The notes: generated by a model from the letters alone, not told the origin. DNA of 64,000 nt from Corynebacterium sp. NML130628 (GCF_001875665.1 NZ_MLAL01000016.1:1-64000); one strand, 5' to 3'; numbered from the stretch's first letter, positions 1-9,458 are shown. Program-made: numbers and translations.

Positions 1-58
1 CAAGGTTCGCGGCTTCACGCCGGTACTCCGGCGTGTACTTCTTGCGCTGTTGACTCAC
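1..58 (-). CDS. IS3-family transposase OrfA, N-terminal part only
   Basis: The minus strand encodes VSQQRKKYTPEYRREAANL and runs off the window edge. This is the typical start of the helix-turn-helix OrfA (InsE-like) subunit of IS3-family transposases, which binds the element's ends. I prefer the GTG at 58 over the ATG at 67. AGGAGAGG at 75-68 is 9 nt from the GTG but directly abuts the ATG. Only 19 codons are visible, so intactness cannot be judged. Confidence 0.6.
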   Translation of the reverse strand, partial: MSQQRKKYTPEYRREAANL

Positions 59-127
59 AATGAACATCCTCTCCTACGGACACAAGATCCGCACAAATAG
101 GGTGTCCACTAAACGAGGGTAACCTCA
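1..127 (-). mobile_element. Terminal fragment of an IS3-family insertion sequence
   Basis: The window opens inside a minus-strand IS. The transposase start lies at 58, and the terminal DNA ends near 127 in ...AACCTCA, which reads TGAGGTTACC from the outside inwards, as expected for a TG...CA-ended IS. The end is placed where the coding sense of the neighbouring MFS gene resumes (first sensible codons from about 129). AAA at 128-130 could be a target duplication, but the other end of the element is outside the window. Family assignment rests on the OrfA N-terminus. Confidence 0.65.
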
Positions 128-1268
128 AAAGGGTCTGTCACTTTCGCAGATTCTAATAATACAAGCAGCTTTTAGCTTGTCGGTTCTTTTTTTTGAGTTC
201 CCAAGTGGGGCCATCGCAGATATCGTTAGTCGACGGTGGGTCTATATCTTTTCGCGCCTAGTACTATGCGTTTTCTTCCTGGTCGTAATATTCGGCCACA
301 GTTTTCCGACTCTTTTGATTGCTTGGATTGTGTACGGATTTGCAAGTGCTCTAGATTCCGGCACCCTCGATGCGGCCTTAGTGAATAATGCTAAGAACAG
401 ATCAGAGCAAGAAGCTGCCACCGTACACCGCATTTCTTGGCTCGTAAGAAAAGAAAACCAAAGCAACTTCCTCGGAATGATGATCGGCAGCACTGTCGGC
501 GCCATTCTATTCACGACGATCGGCGTGAATATATATTTCATTTCGTTTGCGATGGCGCTTCTGGCAATCATGTCAATTGTGTTTTTCTTCCGGATCCCCG
601 AGCAGCACTCACAGGAAAATTCGAATACGCAGGGCCTACTTCGCGAAATCAAGAATCACGCGAGGTTAACGATCAAAGAAATGCGAAATTCTCCTTCATT
701 GAAGAAGTATCTTCTACTGGCGATTCTTGTCCAAGCCTTTATGCAACTTCACATGCAATTATGGCAGGCAATTGCGTTGGAAAAAGGTTTTCCGGATGGC
801 GCACTGATTTGGCTCTACCTAGCTTTCATAGCGATCTCGTTTTTAGGATCGTATCTTCCCGTTGAGCGCCTTTTCAGGAAAAAGATTCTTGTCGGAATCG
901 GGGGTGCAGTTTTTGTCCTGTGTGCGTTGTTCATCTACGCAATAAGCGAAATGTGGTACGTGCTATTTTATGGTTTCGTAGTATTTCTACTCATTGCTCT
1001 TTCCAACTATTCCACGTACGGGATACGAAAATCCTCGTCAGAGGAGCGCATCGGCGCAGTTACGTCTTTGGCTAGTGTCTGCGGGCGAATTGGAGCCGTA
1101 TCTACGCTGTTGCTTGCTTCAATATTAATCCAAACATTCTCCCCGTCTGCAGTGCTAAGCGTTGGTTTTACCCTGTTGGCCATTTTTGCTGTTGTATGGG
1201 CAGGTGTCTCGGCAGGGATAAATGGAAGAAAGGGCACGAAGTCGCATTGGGCAAGGTGTCGGCCATAA
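128..1268 (+). pseudogene. MFS transporter, 5' end lost at the IS; 3' end also altered
   Basis: The frame is open from 123, with no plausible start before a TTG at 177. The readable protein begins inside transmembrane helix 2 and its motif A (FPSGAIADIVSRR), so helix 1 and the start codon are gone. The IS end lies immediately upstream. About ten hydrophobic segments follow, with a central loop near residues 130-165, typical of a 12-TM major facilitator. The last residues (KGTKSHWARCRP) are the antisense of a transposase remnant, so the natural C-terminus is probably replaced too. Substrate unknown. The gene is AT-richer than its neighbours, which may indicate acquired DNA. Probably non-functional unless a fusion promoter and start exist. 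Confidence 0.75.
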
Positions 1269-1452
1269 ACAAACCATGTGGCCATTTCTTCGTCGGTAAT
1301 ATCGGCGAGTTGTTCACAGGTTGTGATCTGGTGTGCCGCTATTGTGTGGCGGGCTTTTTGGGCTGTGGTGTGTGAGCACCGCACAGCCGAGCAGATTTGG
1401 CGACGGACCAGCCTTGTAAGACGAGGTCCATCACGGCCCGATAATCAGTCAC
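1225..1452 (-). pseudogene. istA: IS21-family istA remnant, frameshifted
   Basis: A GTG at 1452, preceded by GAGGAG, starts VTDYRAVMDLVLQGWSVAKS, the usual beginning of an IS21 IstA transposase. After about 25 codons the frame shifts near 1380. The next frame continues with CSHTTAQKARHTIAAHQ and EQLADITDEEMATWF, which matches the next IstA segment. Similarity ends near 1225, where the strand becomes antisense to the MFS gene. This is therefore a short decayed 5' piece of istA with no catalytic domain and no istB. The exact junction is uncertain. Confidence 0.6.
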
Positions 1453-1900
1453 GATCGGACTCCTCTGATGATGCCGCGTGCCCTGTTGTCACGCGGTCAG
1501 AAGAATCGTCTCCCAAAGCGTTACTCGATACTCACCATTGCGTTCTCCGATAGTCACCACGGTGTTACTAGATACCTCCGCGCAACACTGTGCACCACAA
1601 TCCGTGTGCGGACTTCGGCCACCTGGGGAAACGCGGCGGCGTCTCTCTAAAAATAGGGAATTTGGTGTCGCTGCCCGTCCCCCAGTGACAAATGCCGCAC
1701 CCGCAAATAGGTAGTCCTTTTTCTGCCTACATGTTTGAATATATGGTCCAAAAGTGCGGTGGATGCGTCCTTTGTCACTGAGCCCTGGCCGGGCGCACCA
1801 TAATCCAGCGAAATTTTCCACCACCTGGGGAAATACAACAGCGCCGAGCCGGAAACAAGGATTTTGGTGCCGAAGCCCTAAAACAGAGAAGGAAGGTAAA
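1453..1900. other. Non-coding stretch beside the IS21 remnant
   Basis: No convincing gene is visible. Possible frames are short or low-quality and overlap each other. Two diverged segments share ACCTGGGGAAA followed about 30 nt later by ATTTGGTG or ATTTTGGTG (about 1620-1672 and 1825-1877). CAGTGACAAA (1683-1692) is inverted as TTTGTCACTG (1771-1780). These may be remains of mobile-element ends, but I cannot assign them. Confidence 0.4.
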
Positions 1901-1934
1901 GAAAACCCACGGGAACCGCGATGGAAACCGTGGG
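1901..1934 (-). terminator. Rho-independent terminator of glnA
   Basis: CCCACGG (1906-1912) pairs with CCGTGGG (1928-1934). On the minus strand the hairpin is followed by TTTTC. It lies 30 nt beyond the glnA stop codon. Confidence 0.7.
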
Positions 1935-1964
1935 CAATCACCGAGCACAGCCCGGCCTCAAAAA

Positions 1965-3401
1965 TCAGCAGTCAAAGTAGAGCTCAAACTCTAGCGGCGT
2001 CGGGCGCAGGCGCGCCGGGGTGATCTCGTTGTCGTACTTCAGCTTCACGTACGTGTCGATGAGGTCCTCGGTGAAGACGTCGCCTTCAGTGAGGAATTCG
2101 TAGTCCTCTTGTAGGGCCTGCAGCGATGCCTCGAGCGAGGTCGGCGCTTGAGGGATGTCCTTAGCTTCTTCCGGTGGCAGCTCGTAGAGGTCCTTGTCCA
2201 CTGGAGCGTGCGGCTCGATGCGGTTCTTCACGCCGTCGAGGCCTGCCATCATCATGGCTGCGAAGCCGAGGTATGGGTTGCCTGAAGGATCCGGTGCGCG
2301 GAACTCAATGCGCTTCGCCTTCGGGTTGGTGCCGGTGATTGGGATGCGGATCGCGGCGGAGCGGTTGCGCTGGGAGTACACCAGGTTGATTGGGGCCTCG
2401 AAGCCTGGGACGAGGCGGTGGTAGGAGTTCAGCGTTGGGTTGGTGAACGCCAGGACAGCGCCGGCGTGTTCGAGGATGCCGCCGATGTACCAGCGGGCGA
2501 TGTCGGAGAGTCCGCCGTAGCCGTTCTCGTCGTAGAACAGTGGCTTGCCGTCCTTCCAGAGGGACTGGTGGGCGTGCATGCCGGAACCGTTGTCACCGGC
2601 CAGGGGCTTCGGCATGAACGTCGCCGTCTTGCCGTACTGGGTGGCGGTGTTCTTGACGATGTACTTGAAGTCCTGCAGGTCGTCAGCCGCGTGCAGCAGG
2701 GTGTTGAAGCGGTAGTTGATTTCCTGCTGGCCACCGTTGCCTACTTCGCGGTGGAAACGCTCGATTTCGAAGCCGGATTCGCGCAGGTTCTTGACCATGG
2801 CGTCACGCACGTCGACGGTCTTATCGTGTGGTGGGACGGGGAAGTAGCCGCCCTTGACGCGGTTGTGGTAGCCGAGGTTTGGCCCACCAAGAGCATCGGT
2901 TTCTTTGCCACGGTTCCACCAGCCCTCTTCGGCGTCGATCTCGTAGAATGCGCGGTGGCCTTCGACTTCGTAGCGGATGGAGTCGAACAGGTAGAACTCG
3001 GCTTCGGCGCCGAAGCTGCAGGTATCTGCGATGCCGGTGGAGGCCAAGTACTGTTCCGCCTTACGCGCGACGTTGCGGGGATCGCGCGAGAAAGGCTCGA
3101 AGGTGAATGGATCGTTGACGAAGAACTTCACGTTCAGGGTCTTCGCTGCGCGGAACTGGTCTAGCTTTGCGGTGGCGAGATCCGGCATGAGGGTCATGTC
3201 GGACTCTTCGATTGTGGTGAATCCACGGATTGATGAGCCGTCGAAGGCGAGGCCTTCTTCCATGACGGTTTCGTCAAACATGGAGGCAGGGATCGAGAAG
3301 TGGTGTTCGATGCCGGGGACGTCGGTGAATCGAACGTCGACAAACTCCACCTCCTCGTCCTGAATGAACTTCTTTACGTCTTCGATAGTTTCGAAAGACA
3401 C
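1965..3401 (-). CDS. glnA: Type I glutamine synthetase
   Basis: Ligates ammonium to glutamate with ATP, the main route of ammonium assimilation; acts as a cytosolic dodecamer. The 478-aa length and sequence match the adenylylatable GSI group. Features are the N-terminal beta-grasp with [12 protein letters not shown], the metal-binding [11 protein letters not shown], the ATP-binding [15 protein letters not shown], and the adenylylation loop DLYELPPEE with Tyr at about residue 406. The GTG start has AAGGAG 8 nt upstream. A minus-strand -10 TAGAAT lies at 3446-3441. Monocistronic, with a terminator downstream and the RDD gene divergent, as with glnA1 in mycobacteria. Control by GlnE-type adenylylation is inferred from the conserved Tyr. 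No AmtR box was recognised. Confidence 0.96.
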   Translation of the reverse strand: MSFETIEDVKKFIQDEEVEFVDVRFTDVPGIEHHFSIPASMFDETVMEEGLAFDGSSIRGFTTIEESDMTLMPDLATAKLDQFRAAKTLNVKFFVNDPFTFEPFSRDPRNVARKAEQYLASTGIADTCSFGAEAEFYLFDSIRYEVEGHRAFYEIDAEEGWWNRGKETDALGGPNLGYHNRVKGGYFPVPPHDKTVDVRDAMVKNLRESGFEIERFHREVGNGGQQEINYRFNTLLHAADDLQDFKYIVKNTATQYGKTATFMPKPLAGDNGSGMHAHQSLWKDGKPLFYDENGYGGLSDIARWYIGGILEHAGAVLAFTNPTLNSYHRLVPGFEAPINLVYSQRNRSAAIRIPITGTNPKAKRIEFRAPDPSGNPYLGFAAMMMAGLDGVKNRIEPHAPVDKDLYELPPEEAKDIPQAPTSLEASLQALQEDYEFLTEGDVFTEDLIDTYVKLKYDNEITPARLRPTPLEFELYFDC

Positions 3402-3440
3402 AGCCTTTTCTCCTTCGGACAGCGTTGGGAACTCCGCACA

Positions 3441-3446
3441 ATTCTA
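3441..3446 (-). promoter_or_regulatory. Predicted -10 element of glnA
   Basis: TAGAAT read on the minus strand, about 40 nt before the glnA GTG. It matches the corynebacterial TAnnnT pattern. No clear -35 was seen. Confidence 0.45.
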
Positions 3447-3502
3447 GCGTGAAGCACCCGTTCTGTAACCGCTTTCCGGGAAAAGAAGATAGGCTATGTC
3501 GC

Positions 3503-3979
3503 ATGTCTGCACCCCAAGGAAAACGATGGCTCGATGGCCCGGAGCTTCCCGGCCAGTTCAAAGGCGATGACGCGATCCCCGATTACCCTGGGCAATTCCT
3601 TGGGTTACCGAAGGAAGGCGCGGGTGCGCAGGCGTCAGTGGCCCGGCGCATGGGAGGCGTCGCGATCGATTGGGCGATCGCCTGGGCTGTTGCTGCGTTC
3701 ATCCACGCGAACACCACCGTTTTCGGTGGAACCTCCACGCTGACCTACCTGTTGTGGATCGTGTTGGGCATCGTTTGCGGTTGGCTGTTCGCGCGTACGC
3801 CTGGCATGGCGGTCCTCGGGATGGGGGTTGCTCGCGTCGACGCGGAGGAGCCCGTCGGGCTGTGGCGCGCGGCAGTGCGCACGCTACTCACCGCGTTTAT
3901 TCTGCCCGCAGCACTTGTCGACGCCGACGGCCGCGGCATGCACGATCGTGCCACGAACACGACCGTGATCCGCAGCTAG
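3503..3979 (+). CDS. RDD family membrane protein
   Basis: 158 aa. A soluble N-terminus rich in Gly, Pro and Asp is followed by the RDD domain. ARRMGGVAIDWAIAW carries the Arg-Asp signature, followed by hydrophobic segments at about residues 51-67 and 75-92, and an amphipathic third segment after AVRTLLTAF. RDD proteins are small membrane proteins of mostly unknown role; some are linked to cation transport. The ATG at 3503 lacks a Shine-Dalgarno site, but TAGGCT at 3490-3495 lies 7 nt before it, fitting a leaderless transcript. It is divergent from glnA as in mycobacteria. Its TAG stop shares CTAG with the convergent ThrE-like gene. Confidence 0.85.
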   Translation: MSAPQGKRWLDGPELPGQFKGDDAIPDYPGQFLGLPKEGAGAQASVARRMGGVAIDWAIAWAVAAFIHANTTVFGGTSTLTYLLWIVLGIVCGWLFARTPGMAVLGMGVARVDAEEPVGLWRAAVRTLLTAFILPAALVDADGRGMHDRATNTTVIRS

Positions 3980-5241
3980 GGCTCGTCCAGCGGGCGAAAC
4001 TCCACGGTGCGCTGAAACGCCCAGTTCTTGTCGGTCAGCAGTCGCGCAACCGTCAGGCCACCCGAGAGGAACAGCACCGTGAGCACGACGGTGGTAGTCG
4101 AATCGATTGCGGCGGAGATATTGCCGTTGGTGATTTGGTGCAGCGCAGCATAGATAGTGGGGCCCGGGATCATCACGACAGCAGCGGGGATGGTTACCGT
4201 GGTGCGTGGCACCCTGAAATGCTGGCCCAGCCAGGAGCCAAGAATGCCGATCACGAGTGTGCCTAACAGGCAGGCCAGGAAGTACTCCACGTGGGCGTCG
4301 ACAAGCGTGAGGCGCAACACATTTGCGACGGTGCCGAGCGTGGCTGCCAGTAGTGTCATCCTGCGAGAGGCGTTAAACAAGATAGCGAACCCACCCACGG
4401 AGACGAAGCTGGCGAGTGCAGCCGCACCATAGAACGAGGGGTCTGGGGTAGTGCTGACTGTGCCTGGCGCGGGCGCATCGGTGACCATCGCGACTACTGC
4501 CACCGTGAGCATCATGGTGATGACCACCTCGAGCGCGAAGAACAACCTTGGCAACCCTGATGTGAAGTCGAAGCGGGAAAGATCCATCAAAGATACGAAC
4601 AAGGGAAAGCCCGGCACCAGATACAAAATGGCGGGGACGAAGCCCGCGGAAAGCTCAAAGTCGGAGTGGGGCAGCGCCCACGCGAGGACCAGGAACAGCA
4701 GCGTTGAGACGAGCGCCGCAGCCATCACCACACCCAGCTGCAGAAGGTGTCGACGCGCCAAGTGCAGCCGCACGTACTGACCCACACCAGCAGCAATAAT
4801 CACCAACAGCGCCGTGAAGTACGAGAAGTGGTTCAGCACAGCGAAGCCACCGCAGGCAAGGCCCGCGGCACAGTTAGAAGTCAGCGGACCCCAGCGCGGG
4901 GTAGGGATCGCCTCGATCTCGTCGATGGCGGCGTTGATCTCCTCCGCGGTGGTGTAGCGGTGCATCTCATGCTTAGTCAGGTTCTCGAGTGCCTCGATGC
5001 GTGATGCGTTCACCCCTGGCAGCGGAAGGTCAGCCACGAGTGTGCGGAAGTTCTCCCCGCGGTGGACCGTGCACGTAATCGTGTCGAAGCCGACGACGAC
5101 GTCCGCGTCATCGAAGTGCATCGCACGAGCGCAACGTTTCACGGCCCGGGTGACCCTGTAGCCGGGAGCGCCCGCGGACAACAAAAGAGCGCCGAGGCGC
5201 AGCGCGGTGCTGGCCTCGACGCCCATGTCGAAGGAGGACAT
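3976..5241 (-). CDS. Threonine/serine exporter family protein (ThrE-like)
   Basis: 421 aa. The soluble N-terminal part (about residues 1-135) resembles the DUF1212/ThrE domain (LLLSAGAPGYRVTRAVKRCA, then TCTVHRGENFRT). About ten membrane segments follow, covering ThrE N and C halves (YLVPGFPLFVSLMDL; VMIPGPTIYAALHQI). C. glutamicum ThrE exports threonine and serine by proton-motive force, so export of small amino acids is the likely job, but the substrate is unproven. It is somewhat shorter than the 489-aa C. glutamicum ThrE. The start lies 6 nt after the DUF4191 stop without a clear ribosome site, suggesting translational coupling. It is the last gene of the gcv-lip run, so an overflow role for glycine or serine metabolism is a guess. 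Confidence 0.8.
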   Translation of the reverse strand: MSSFDMGVEASTALRLGALLLSAGAPGYRVTRAVKRCARAMHFDDADVVVGFDTITCTVHRGENFRTLVADLPLPGVNASRIEALENLTKHEMHRYTTAEEINAAIDEIEAIPTPRWGPLTSNCAAGLACGGFAVLNHFSYFTALLVIIAAGVGQYVRLHLARRHLLQLGVVMAAALVSTLLFLVLAWALPHSDFELSAGFVPAILYLVPGFPLFVSLMDLSRFDFTSGLPRLFFALEVVITMMLTVAVVAMVTDAPAPGTVSTTPDPSFYGAAALASFVSVGGFAILFNASRRMTLLAATLGTVANVLRLTLVDAHVEYFLACLLGTLVIGILGSWLGQHFRVPRTTVTIPAAVVMIPGPTIYAALHQITNGNISAAIDSTTTVVLTVLFLSGGLTVARLLTDKNWAFQRTVEFRPLDEP

Positions 5242-5247
5242 ACTTAC

Positions 5248-6036
5248 TTACTTGCCTTGACGCTGCTGCATCCGGCGCATACGGCGGTTCATTCCCGCCA
5301 TGTTTTGAGCCTGCTTCGGCAGCGGGCCGCCAGGCAGACCGGGCATCTGGCCAGGTTGCGTGCGAGCGTCCATCGCCTCGAGTTTGGCGTTCATCGTGTA
5401 CACATCATCCTTGCGGTAGTGGCGTGGCAGCTTCATCAGGTGCTTCTGCAGGTCGCGCACGGCCACCTGACCTTCACCTTCGCCTACGTACACCTCGTGA
5501 ATCGGCACACCAGCCAGCAAGCGGTCAACGCGGCGCGACTCCTTCTTCATCAAGGTGCGCAGGCGATTCTCGTTGCCCTCACCAACAAGGATGACGCCCG
5601 GCAGGCCAACGACGCGGTGCACGGTATCCATGTGGGTGTTCGCCTGCGCGCCGGTCTTGGTGATCCACACCATGCCGACGGAATTACGCATATTCTCCAG
5701 CGTCCAACCAGCAACGCCCGGGGTGTCGCCGACCTCGTCGTACATTGAGCGCTCCAAGCGACGGGTAAACATCCACATCGCCAGCACTGTGCCGAACGCC
5801 AGACCGAGCGCCAGCATGTACCACTGGCCGCCCCAAATGAGGCCGATCAAGAAGAAAAGCAGACCCATGCCGAGCAGGCAGGCCAGCATAATCGGGATGA
5901 GCTTCTTATCCCGCTTCCGCTGAATCTGAAACGCCTGCCAAATCTGGCTACGTGTCTGCTTTCCCTTTGCGCGCTTCGCAGCACGCTCCTGCTTCTTCGC
6001 AGCCTTCAGGGCTGCCTTATCCTTCGACTGAGCCAT
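5248..6036 (-). CDS. DUF4191 family membrane protein
   Basis: 262 aa. The N-terminus is highly charged and Lys-rich (residues 1-45), followed by two closely spaced transmembrane segments at about 47-66 and 70-90. A cytosolic domain follows (GVAGWTLENMRNSVGMVW; GVILVGEGNENRLRTLMKKE), then a Met/Gln/Arg-rich tail. This is the DUF4191 architecture, regularly found beside lipA in actinobacteria (Rv2219 in M. tuberculosis). Function unknown. It lies 42 nt after lipA and 6 nt before the ThrE-like gene, presumably co-transcribed. A link to lipoate metabolism is suggested only by position. Confidence 0.85.
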   Translation of the reverse strand: MAQSKDKAALKAAKKQERAAKRAKGKQTRSQIWQAFQIQRKRDKKLIPIMLACLLGMGLLFFLIGLIWGGQWYMLALGLAFGTVLAMWMFTRRLERSMYDEVGDTPGVAGWTLENMRNSVGMVWITKTGAQANTHMDTVHRVVGLPGVILVGEGNENRLRTLMKKESRRVDRLLAGVPIHEVYVGEGEGQVAVRDLQKHLMKLPRHYRKDDVYTMNAKLEAMDARTQPGQMPGLPGGPLPKQAQNMAGMNRRMRRMQQRQGK

Positions 6037-6078
6037 GCCGTCAACTCTATGTCACGAACACAGCCAGGCCAAAGTGGA

Positions 6079-7125
6079 CTAGGAGCGCGTCGCTACCGGA
6101 TGATCCTTTGACGCGCCGTACTTCTCCAGCAGCGTCGAAGCCTCCTGTGCCGTATCGCCCTTCGACGTTTCCGTCAGGTGGCGCAGGTTCTCCGGCAGCT
6201 CCAGCCCGCGGTGCTCCATCGCCTCGACGTAGAGCTTGCCCGCGCGGTAGGACGAACGAACGAGTGGGCCGGACATGACTGCGCCGAAGCCCATCTCGTA
6301 GGCCGCGTCGCGGTACTCAATGAACTCCTCAGGTTTTACCCACCGGTCAATCGGGTGGTACATCGGACCAGGGCGCAGATATTGGGTAATCGTGATGATG
6401 TCCGTGCCAGCATCCACCAGGTCTTGGAGCGCCTGCATGACCTCTTCCTGGGTCTCACCCATGCCGAGAATCAGGTTGGACTTGGTGATTAGCCCGAAAT
6501 CACGCGCCTGACGAATCACATCTAGAGAGCGGTCGTAGCGGAACGCTGGACGAATGCGCTTAAAGATGCGTGGCACAGTCTCAACGTTGTGTGCGAAGAC
6601 CTCCGGGCGGGCCTCAAAGACCTCCTGCAGCAAATCCGGCTTGCCGGAAAAATCAGGGGTGAGATTTTCGACGCCGGTGTGCGGATTGAGTTCGTGAATC
6701 TTGCGCACAACCTCTGCGTAGAGCCACGCGCCTTCGTCCTCTAAGTCGTCTCGGGTCACGCCTGTGATCGTGGAGTAGTTGAGGTTCATTTCCCGCACAG
6801 ACTCCGCAACGCGCTGCGGCTCGTTGACGTCGAGCGGCTCGGGTTTCGCGGAGTTGATCTGGCAGAAGTCACAGCGGCGCGAGCAGTTCGCACCGCCGAT
6901 GAGGAACGTGGCCTCGCGCGACTCCCAGCACTCATGGATGTTGGGGCAGCCAGCCTCCTGGCACACGGTGTGAAGGGACGCACCCTTCACCTTCTGCTTC
7001 ATGTCCTCGTACTCAGGACCAGTTTTCACCGCGTTGCGGATCCACCGTGGTTTCGTCTCGATAGGGGTTTGAGCGTTACGCTTTTCTACGCGAAGTAGCC
7101 TGCGTCCTTCTGGTGCTATAGTCAC
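6079..7125 (-). CDS. lipA: Lipoyl synthase
   Basis: Radical-SAM enzyme that inserts two sulfurs into protein-bound octanoyl groups, the last step of lipoate synthesis. The auxiliary-cluster cysteines are in [12 protein letters not shown] and the radical-SAM cysteines in CSRRCDFC (CxxxCxxC). GMGET and the C-terminal SSYRAG are also typical. I chose GTG at 7125 ([11 protein letters not shown]) because it gives 348 aa, the usual corynebacterial length. GTG at 7134 is better spaced from a GGGAG site, so three extra residues are possible. It follows lipB by 39 nt. Its targets here would include GcvH and the SucB E2. Confidence 0.95.
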   Translation of the reverse strand: MTIAPEGRRLLRVEKRNAQTPIETKPRWIRNAVKTGPEYEDMKQKVKGASLHTVCQEAGCPNIHECWESREATFLIGGANCSRRCDFCQINSAKPEPLDVNEPQRVAESVREMNLNYSTITGVTRDDLEDEGAWLYAEVVRKIHELNPHTGVENLTPDFSGKPDLLQEVFEARPEVFAHNVETVPRIFKRIRPAFRYDRSLDVIRQARDFGLITKSNLILGMGETQEEVMQALQDLVDAGTDIITITQYLRPGPMYHPIDRWVKPEEFIEYRDAAYEMGFGAVMSGPLVRSSYRAGKLYVEAMEHRGLELPENLRHLTETSKGDTAQEASTLLEKYGASKDHPVATRS

Positions 7126-7164
7126 GTCGTCCACCGTAACTAACAGTTCTCCCAAAGTCGAGGA

Positions 7165-7965
7165 TTAATGGGAGGCTCGCCTTACATCTCGACGTTTGAG
7201 CCCCTTCGTCGGATCCGGTGCCGAACCAAAGCTGTGGTCAGCCACCACAAGCTCACCGGCAAGGGCGCGCTTGAGGGCGTCGAGGAGCGGTGCGGTCATC
7301 TCCTCAGCGGTGACGTCGCGGCCGAGCTCCAGGCTCATTGTGGTCACGTCGGCGTCGTCGATGCCGCACGCGACAATGTGGCCGTAGTGGTCCAATGTGT
7401 TGTCGCAATTCAACGACAGACCATGCATGGTCACCCCGCGGGTGATGCGGATACCCAGGGCCGCGATTTTCCTATCACGGTGGGACGCCGAGCTATCAGC
7501 CGCCTCGACGGTTTTCGGGACCCAGACGCCGGAGCGGCCGTCGATACGGCCGGCAGCATGTACCCCAGCCTTGCGCACCGTCTCGATGATGGCCTCTTCA
7601 AGACGGCGAACATAGTCGACGACATCCACCGGCTGGGCAAGTTTGATGATGGGGTAGAAGACGAGCTGACCCTCGCCGTGCCAGGTGATACGGCCCCCGC
7701 GGTCAACGTCGACGACGGGCACCGGGTAGGACGCATCCGGAAGATCTTCCGGCTGGGTTCGTTTGCCAGCAGTAAACACCGAGGGATGCTGCAACACCAA
7801 CACTGTGTCCGGGATCTCGTCCGCTGCGCGCTGCTTGGCCAGCTCCGCCTGGAGATGCCAGGCTTCCTCATAATCGACGAGCCCCAGCTCGCGCACATCA
7901 AGAGGCGCGGCTGAGGCCCGAATAGATTTGTCGGCAGGAAAGAACGGATCGCGTGGAGCTGTCAT
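7165..7965 (-). CDS. lipB: Octanoyltransferase
   Basis: Transfers octanoate from acyl carrier protein to lipoyl-domain lysines, before LipA adds sulfur. 266 aa from the ATG at 7965 (MTAPRDPF); an upstream TTG would add three residues. Motifs include [32 protein letters not shown], the catalytic Lys in [10 protein letters not shown] and the catalytic Cys in HIVACGI. It lies directly between gcvH (18-nt gap) and lipA, so carrier protein and lipoylation enzymes are made together. Confidence 0.94.
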   Translation of the reverse strand: MTAPRDPFFPADKSIRASAAPLDVRELGLVDYEEAWHLQAELAKQRAADEIPDTVLVLQHPSVFTAGKRTQPEDLPDASYPVPVVDVDRGGRITWHGEGQLVFYPIIKLAQPVDVVDYVRRLEEAIIETVRKAGVHAAGRIDGRSGVWVPKTVEAADSSASHRDRKIAALGIRITRGVTMHGLSLNCDNTLDHYGHIVACGIDDADVTTMSLELGRDVTAEEMTAPLLDALKRALAGELVVADHSFGSAPDPTKGLKRRDVRRASH

Positions 7966-7983
7966 GCCTGCCAACGATAGTCG

Positions 7984-8376
7984 CTAGCCTTCGACACCGT
8001 TAGCGGCAGCGTACTCATCTGCCGTCATCAGCGGTCCGACCTCCTCGACCTCAACCTCGAAGAGCCAGCCAGCGCCGAACGGATCCTCGTTGATGGCCTC
8101 GTACGCACCGTCAATGTCCTCGTTGACCGCGGTGACCGTGCCAGTCACCGGTGCGTACAGGTCGGACACCGACTTCGTTGACTCGACCTCGCCGCATGTT
8201 TCACCCGCCGTGACCTGGTCGCCAACCTGTGGCAGCTCAGCGAATACGACCTCGCCGAGGCGATCAGCCGCAACGTTCGTGATGCCTACGCGCACCTTTG
8301 TGCCAACAGCTTCCTCAGGGCGAGCATCAATCCACTCGTGATCCTCCGAGTAGTAAAAATCAGGGTTCAAAGACAT
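7984..8376 (-). CDS. gcvH: Glycine cleavage system H protein
   Basis: Small lipoyl carrier that shuttles the aminomethyl group between the P, T and L proteins. 130 aa, the usual length. The lipoylated Lys is about residue 68 in GEVESTKSVSDLYAP. N-terminal DHEWI and C-terminal GWLFEVEVEE are conserved. The ATG is 2 nt after the gcvT stop, indicating tight coupling. Confidence 0.95.
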   Translation of the reverse strand: MSLNPDFYYSEDHEWIDARPEEAVGTKVRVGITNVAADRLGEVVFAELPQVGDQVTAGETCGEVESTKSVSDLYAPVTGTVTAVNEDIDGAYEAINEDPFGAGWLFEVEVEEVGPLMTADEYAAANGVEG

Positions 8377-8378
8377 GA

Positions 8379-9446
8379 TTACTGGTCCTTTCGCGAATAG
8401 AACGGTGTTTCCACAATAGTAAACGGGTAGCGGCGTCCACGGATATCAACCTCAACATCCGTGCCCACCTCGGCGTGCGCTGGGTCGAGATGCGCCAGCG
8501 CCACCGGACGCTGCAACGTCGGCGACGGCTGCCCGGAGGTCACCACACCGATGCGTGTATCGCCGATGAAGACCTCTGAGCCTTCACGCGCGGCGCGGCG
8601 CTGATCCGAAGAAAGCCCTGCGATGACCACCGACGGCTCACGACCGACAAGTGCGTCCTTGCCCACGAAGTCCGCCTCCTTCTTGGCGAACGCGCGGCCC
8701 ATCCCGGCCTCCACCGGGGTGACATCGCGCGAAAGCTCGTGGCCATACAGCGGCATCGACGCTTCGAGGCGCAAGGAGTCGCGCGCGGCCAGACCGCAGG
8801 GTGTAGCGTCCGGCGCGAGCGCGTCCCAAATCGTGCGGGCGTCTGCGAGGTCGCAGTAGATCTCGAATCCGTCCTCGCCGGTGTAGCCGGTCCGAGCGAC
8901 CAGCACGTCGCAGTCGCAGAAGCGCATCGGTGCAGCCGAGTAGTACGCCAGCGCACCGGCGTCGCCGTCGAGATGCGGAGCGATTGTCGATAAGGAATCA
9001 GGGCCTTGCACCGCCACGAGCGCGACGTCTGCGCTGCGGTTCGTCAGTTCCACATCAAAGTCAGCCGCGCGCTCCTGGAACGCCTCCCACACAGCAGGCG
9101 TGTTCCCAGCGTTCGGCACGACCAGGAAGTGCTCGTCGTCCAGGCGGTAGGAGATTAAATCGTCGATGATGCCACCGTCTTCGGCCACTATCATCGAGTA
9201 CTTCGCCTTGCCGACGCGCATGGTCGACAGCGTGGAAATCAGCGCGTAGTCCAAAAACTCCGCGGCCTGAGGTCCGCGCACATCAATCTCGCCCATATGC
9301 GAGAGATCGAAGATACCAACGCGCTCGCGCACCGCACGGTGCTCCTCAAGCTCATTGTTGTACTTCAGTGGCATGTTCCAACCACCGAAGTCCGTAAAGG
9401 AAGCGCCAAGCGCCTCATGCGCTGCAAACAAAGGGGTTTCAGCCAT
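8379..9446 (-). CDS. gcvT: Glycine cleavage system T protein (aminomethyltransferase)
   Basis: Moves the methylene group from aminomethyl-lipoyl GcvH to tetrahydrofolate, releasing ammonia. 355 aa from the ATG at 9446 (MAETPLFAAHEALG), with AAGGAG 8 nt upstream; an in-frame GTG nine bases earlier sits too close to that site. Motifs include FTDFGGWNMPLKY, VGIFDLSHMGEI, ARTGYTGEDGFEIY and LRLEASMPLYGHEL. It starts 12 nt after gcvP ends. Confidence 0.95.
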   Translation of the reverse strand: MAETPLFAAHEALGASFTDFGGWNMPLKYNNELEEHRAVRERVGIFDLSHMGEIDVRGPQAAEFLDYALISTLSTMRVGKAKYSMIVAEDGGIIDDLISYRLDDEHFLVVPNAGNTPAVWEAFQERAADFDVELTNRSADVALVAVQGPDSLSTIAPHLDGDAGALAYYSAAPMRFCDCDVLVARTGYTGEDGFEIYCDLADARTIWDALAPDATPCGLAARDSLRLEASMPLYGHELSRDVTPVEAGMGRAFAKKEADFVGKDALVGREPSVVIAGLSSDQRRAAREGSEVFIGDTRIGVVTSGQPSPTLQRPVALAHLDPAHAEVGTDVEVDIRGRRYPFTIVETPFYSRKDQ

Positions 9447-9458
9447 CACAATCACTCC

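Noticed and set aside
1489..1941. 150-aa minus-strand frame near the IS21 remnant
   Set aside because: No ribosome site or recognisable domain, and it crosses the repeat-like segments; kept as non-coding.
3402..3502. AmtR box before glnA
   Set aside because: ATAGCCTAT is a short palindrome but lacks the CTAT-n6-ATAG spacing of AmtR sites.
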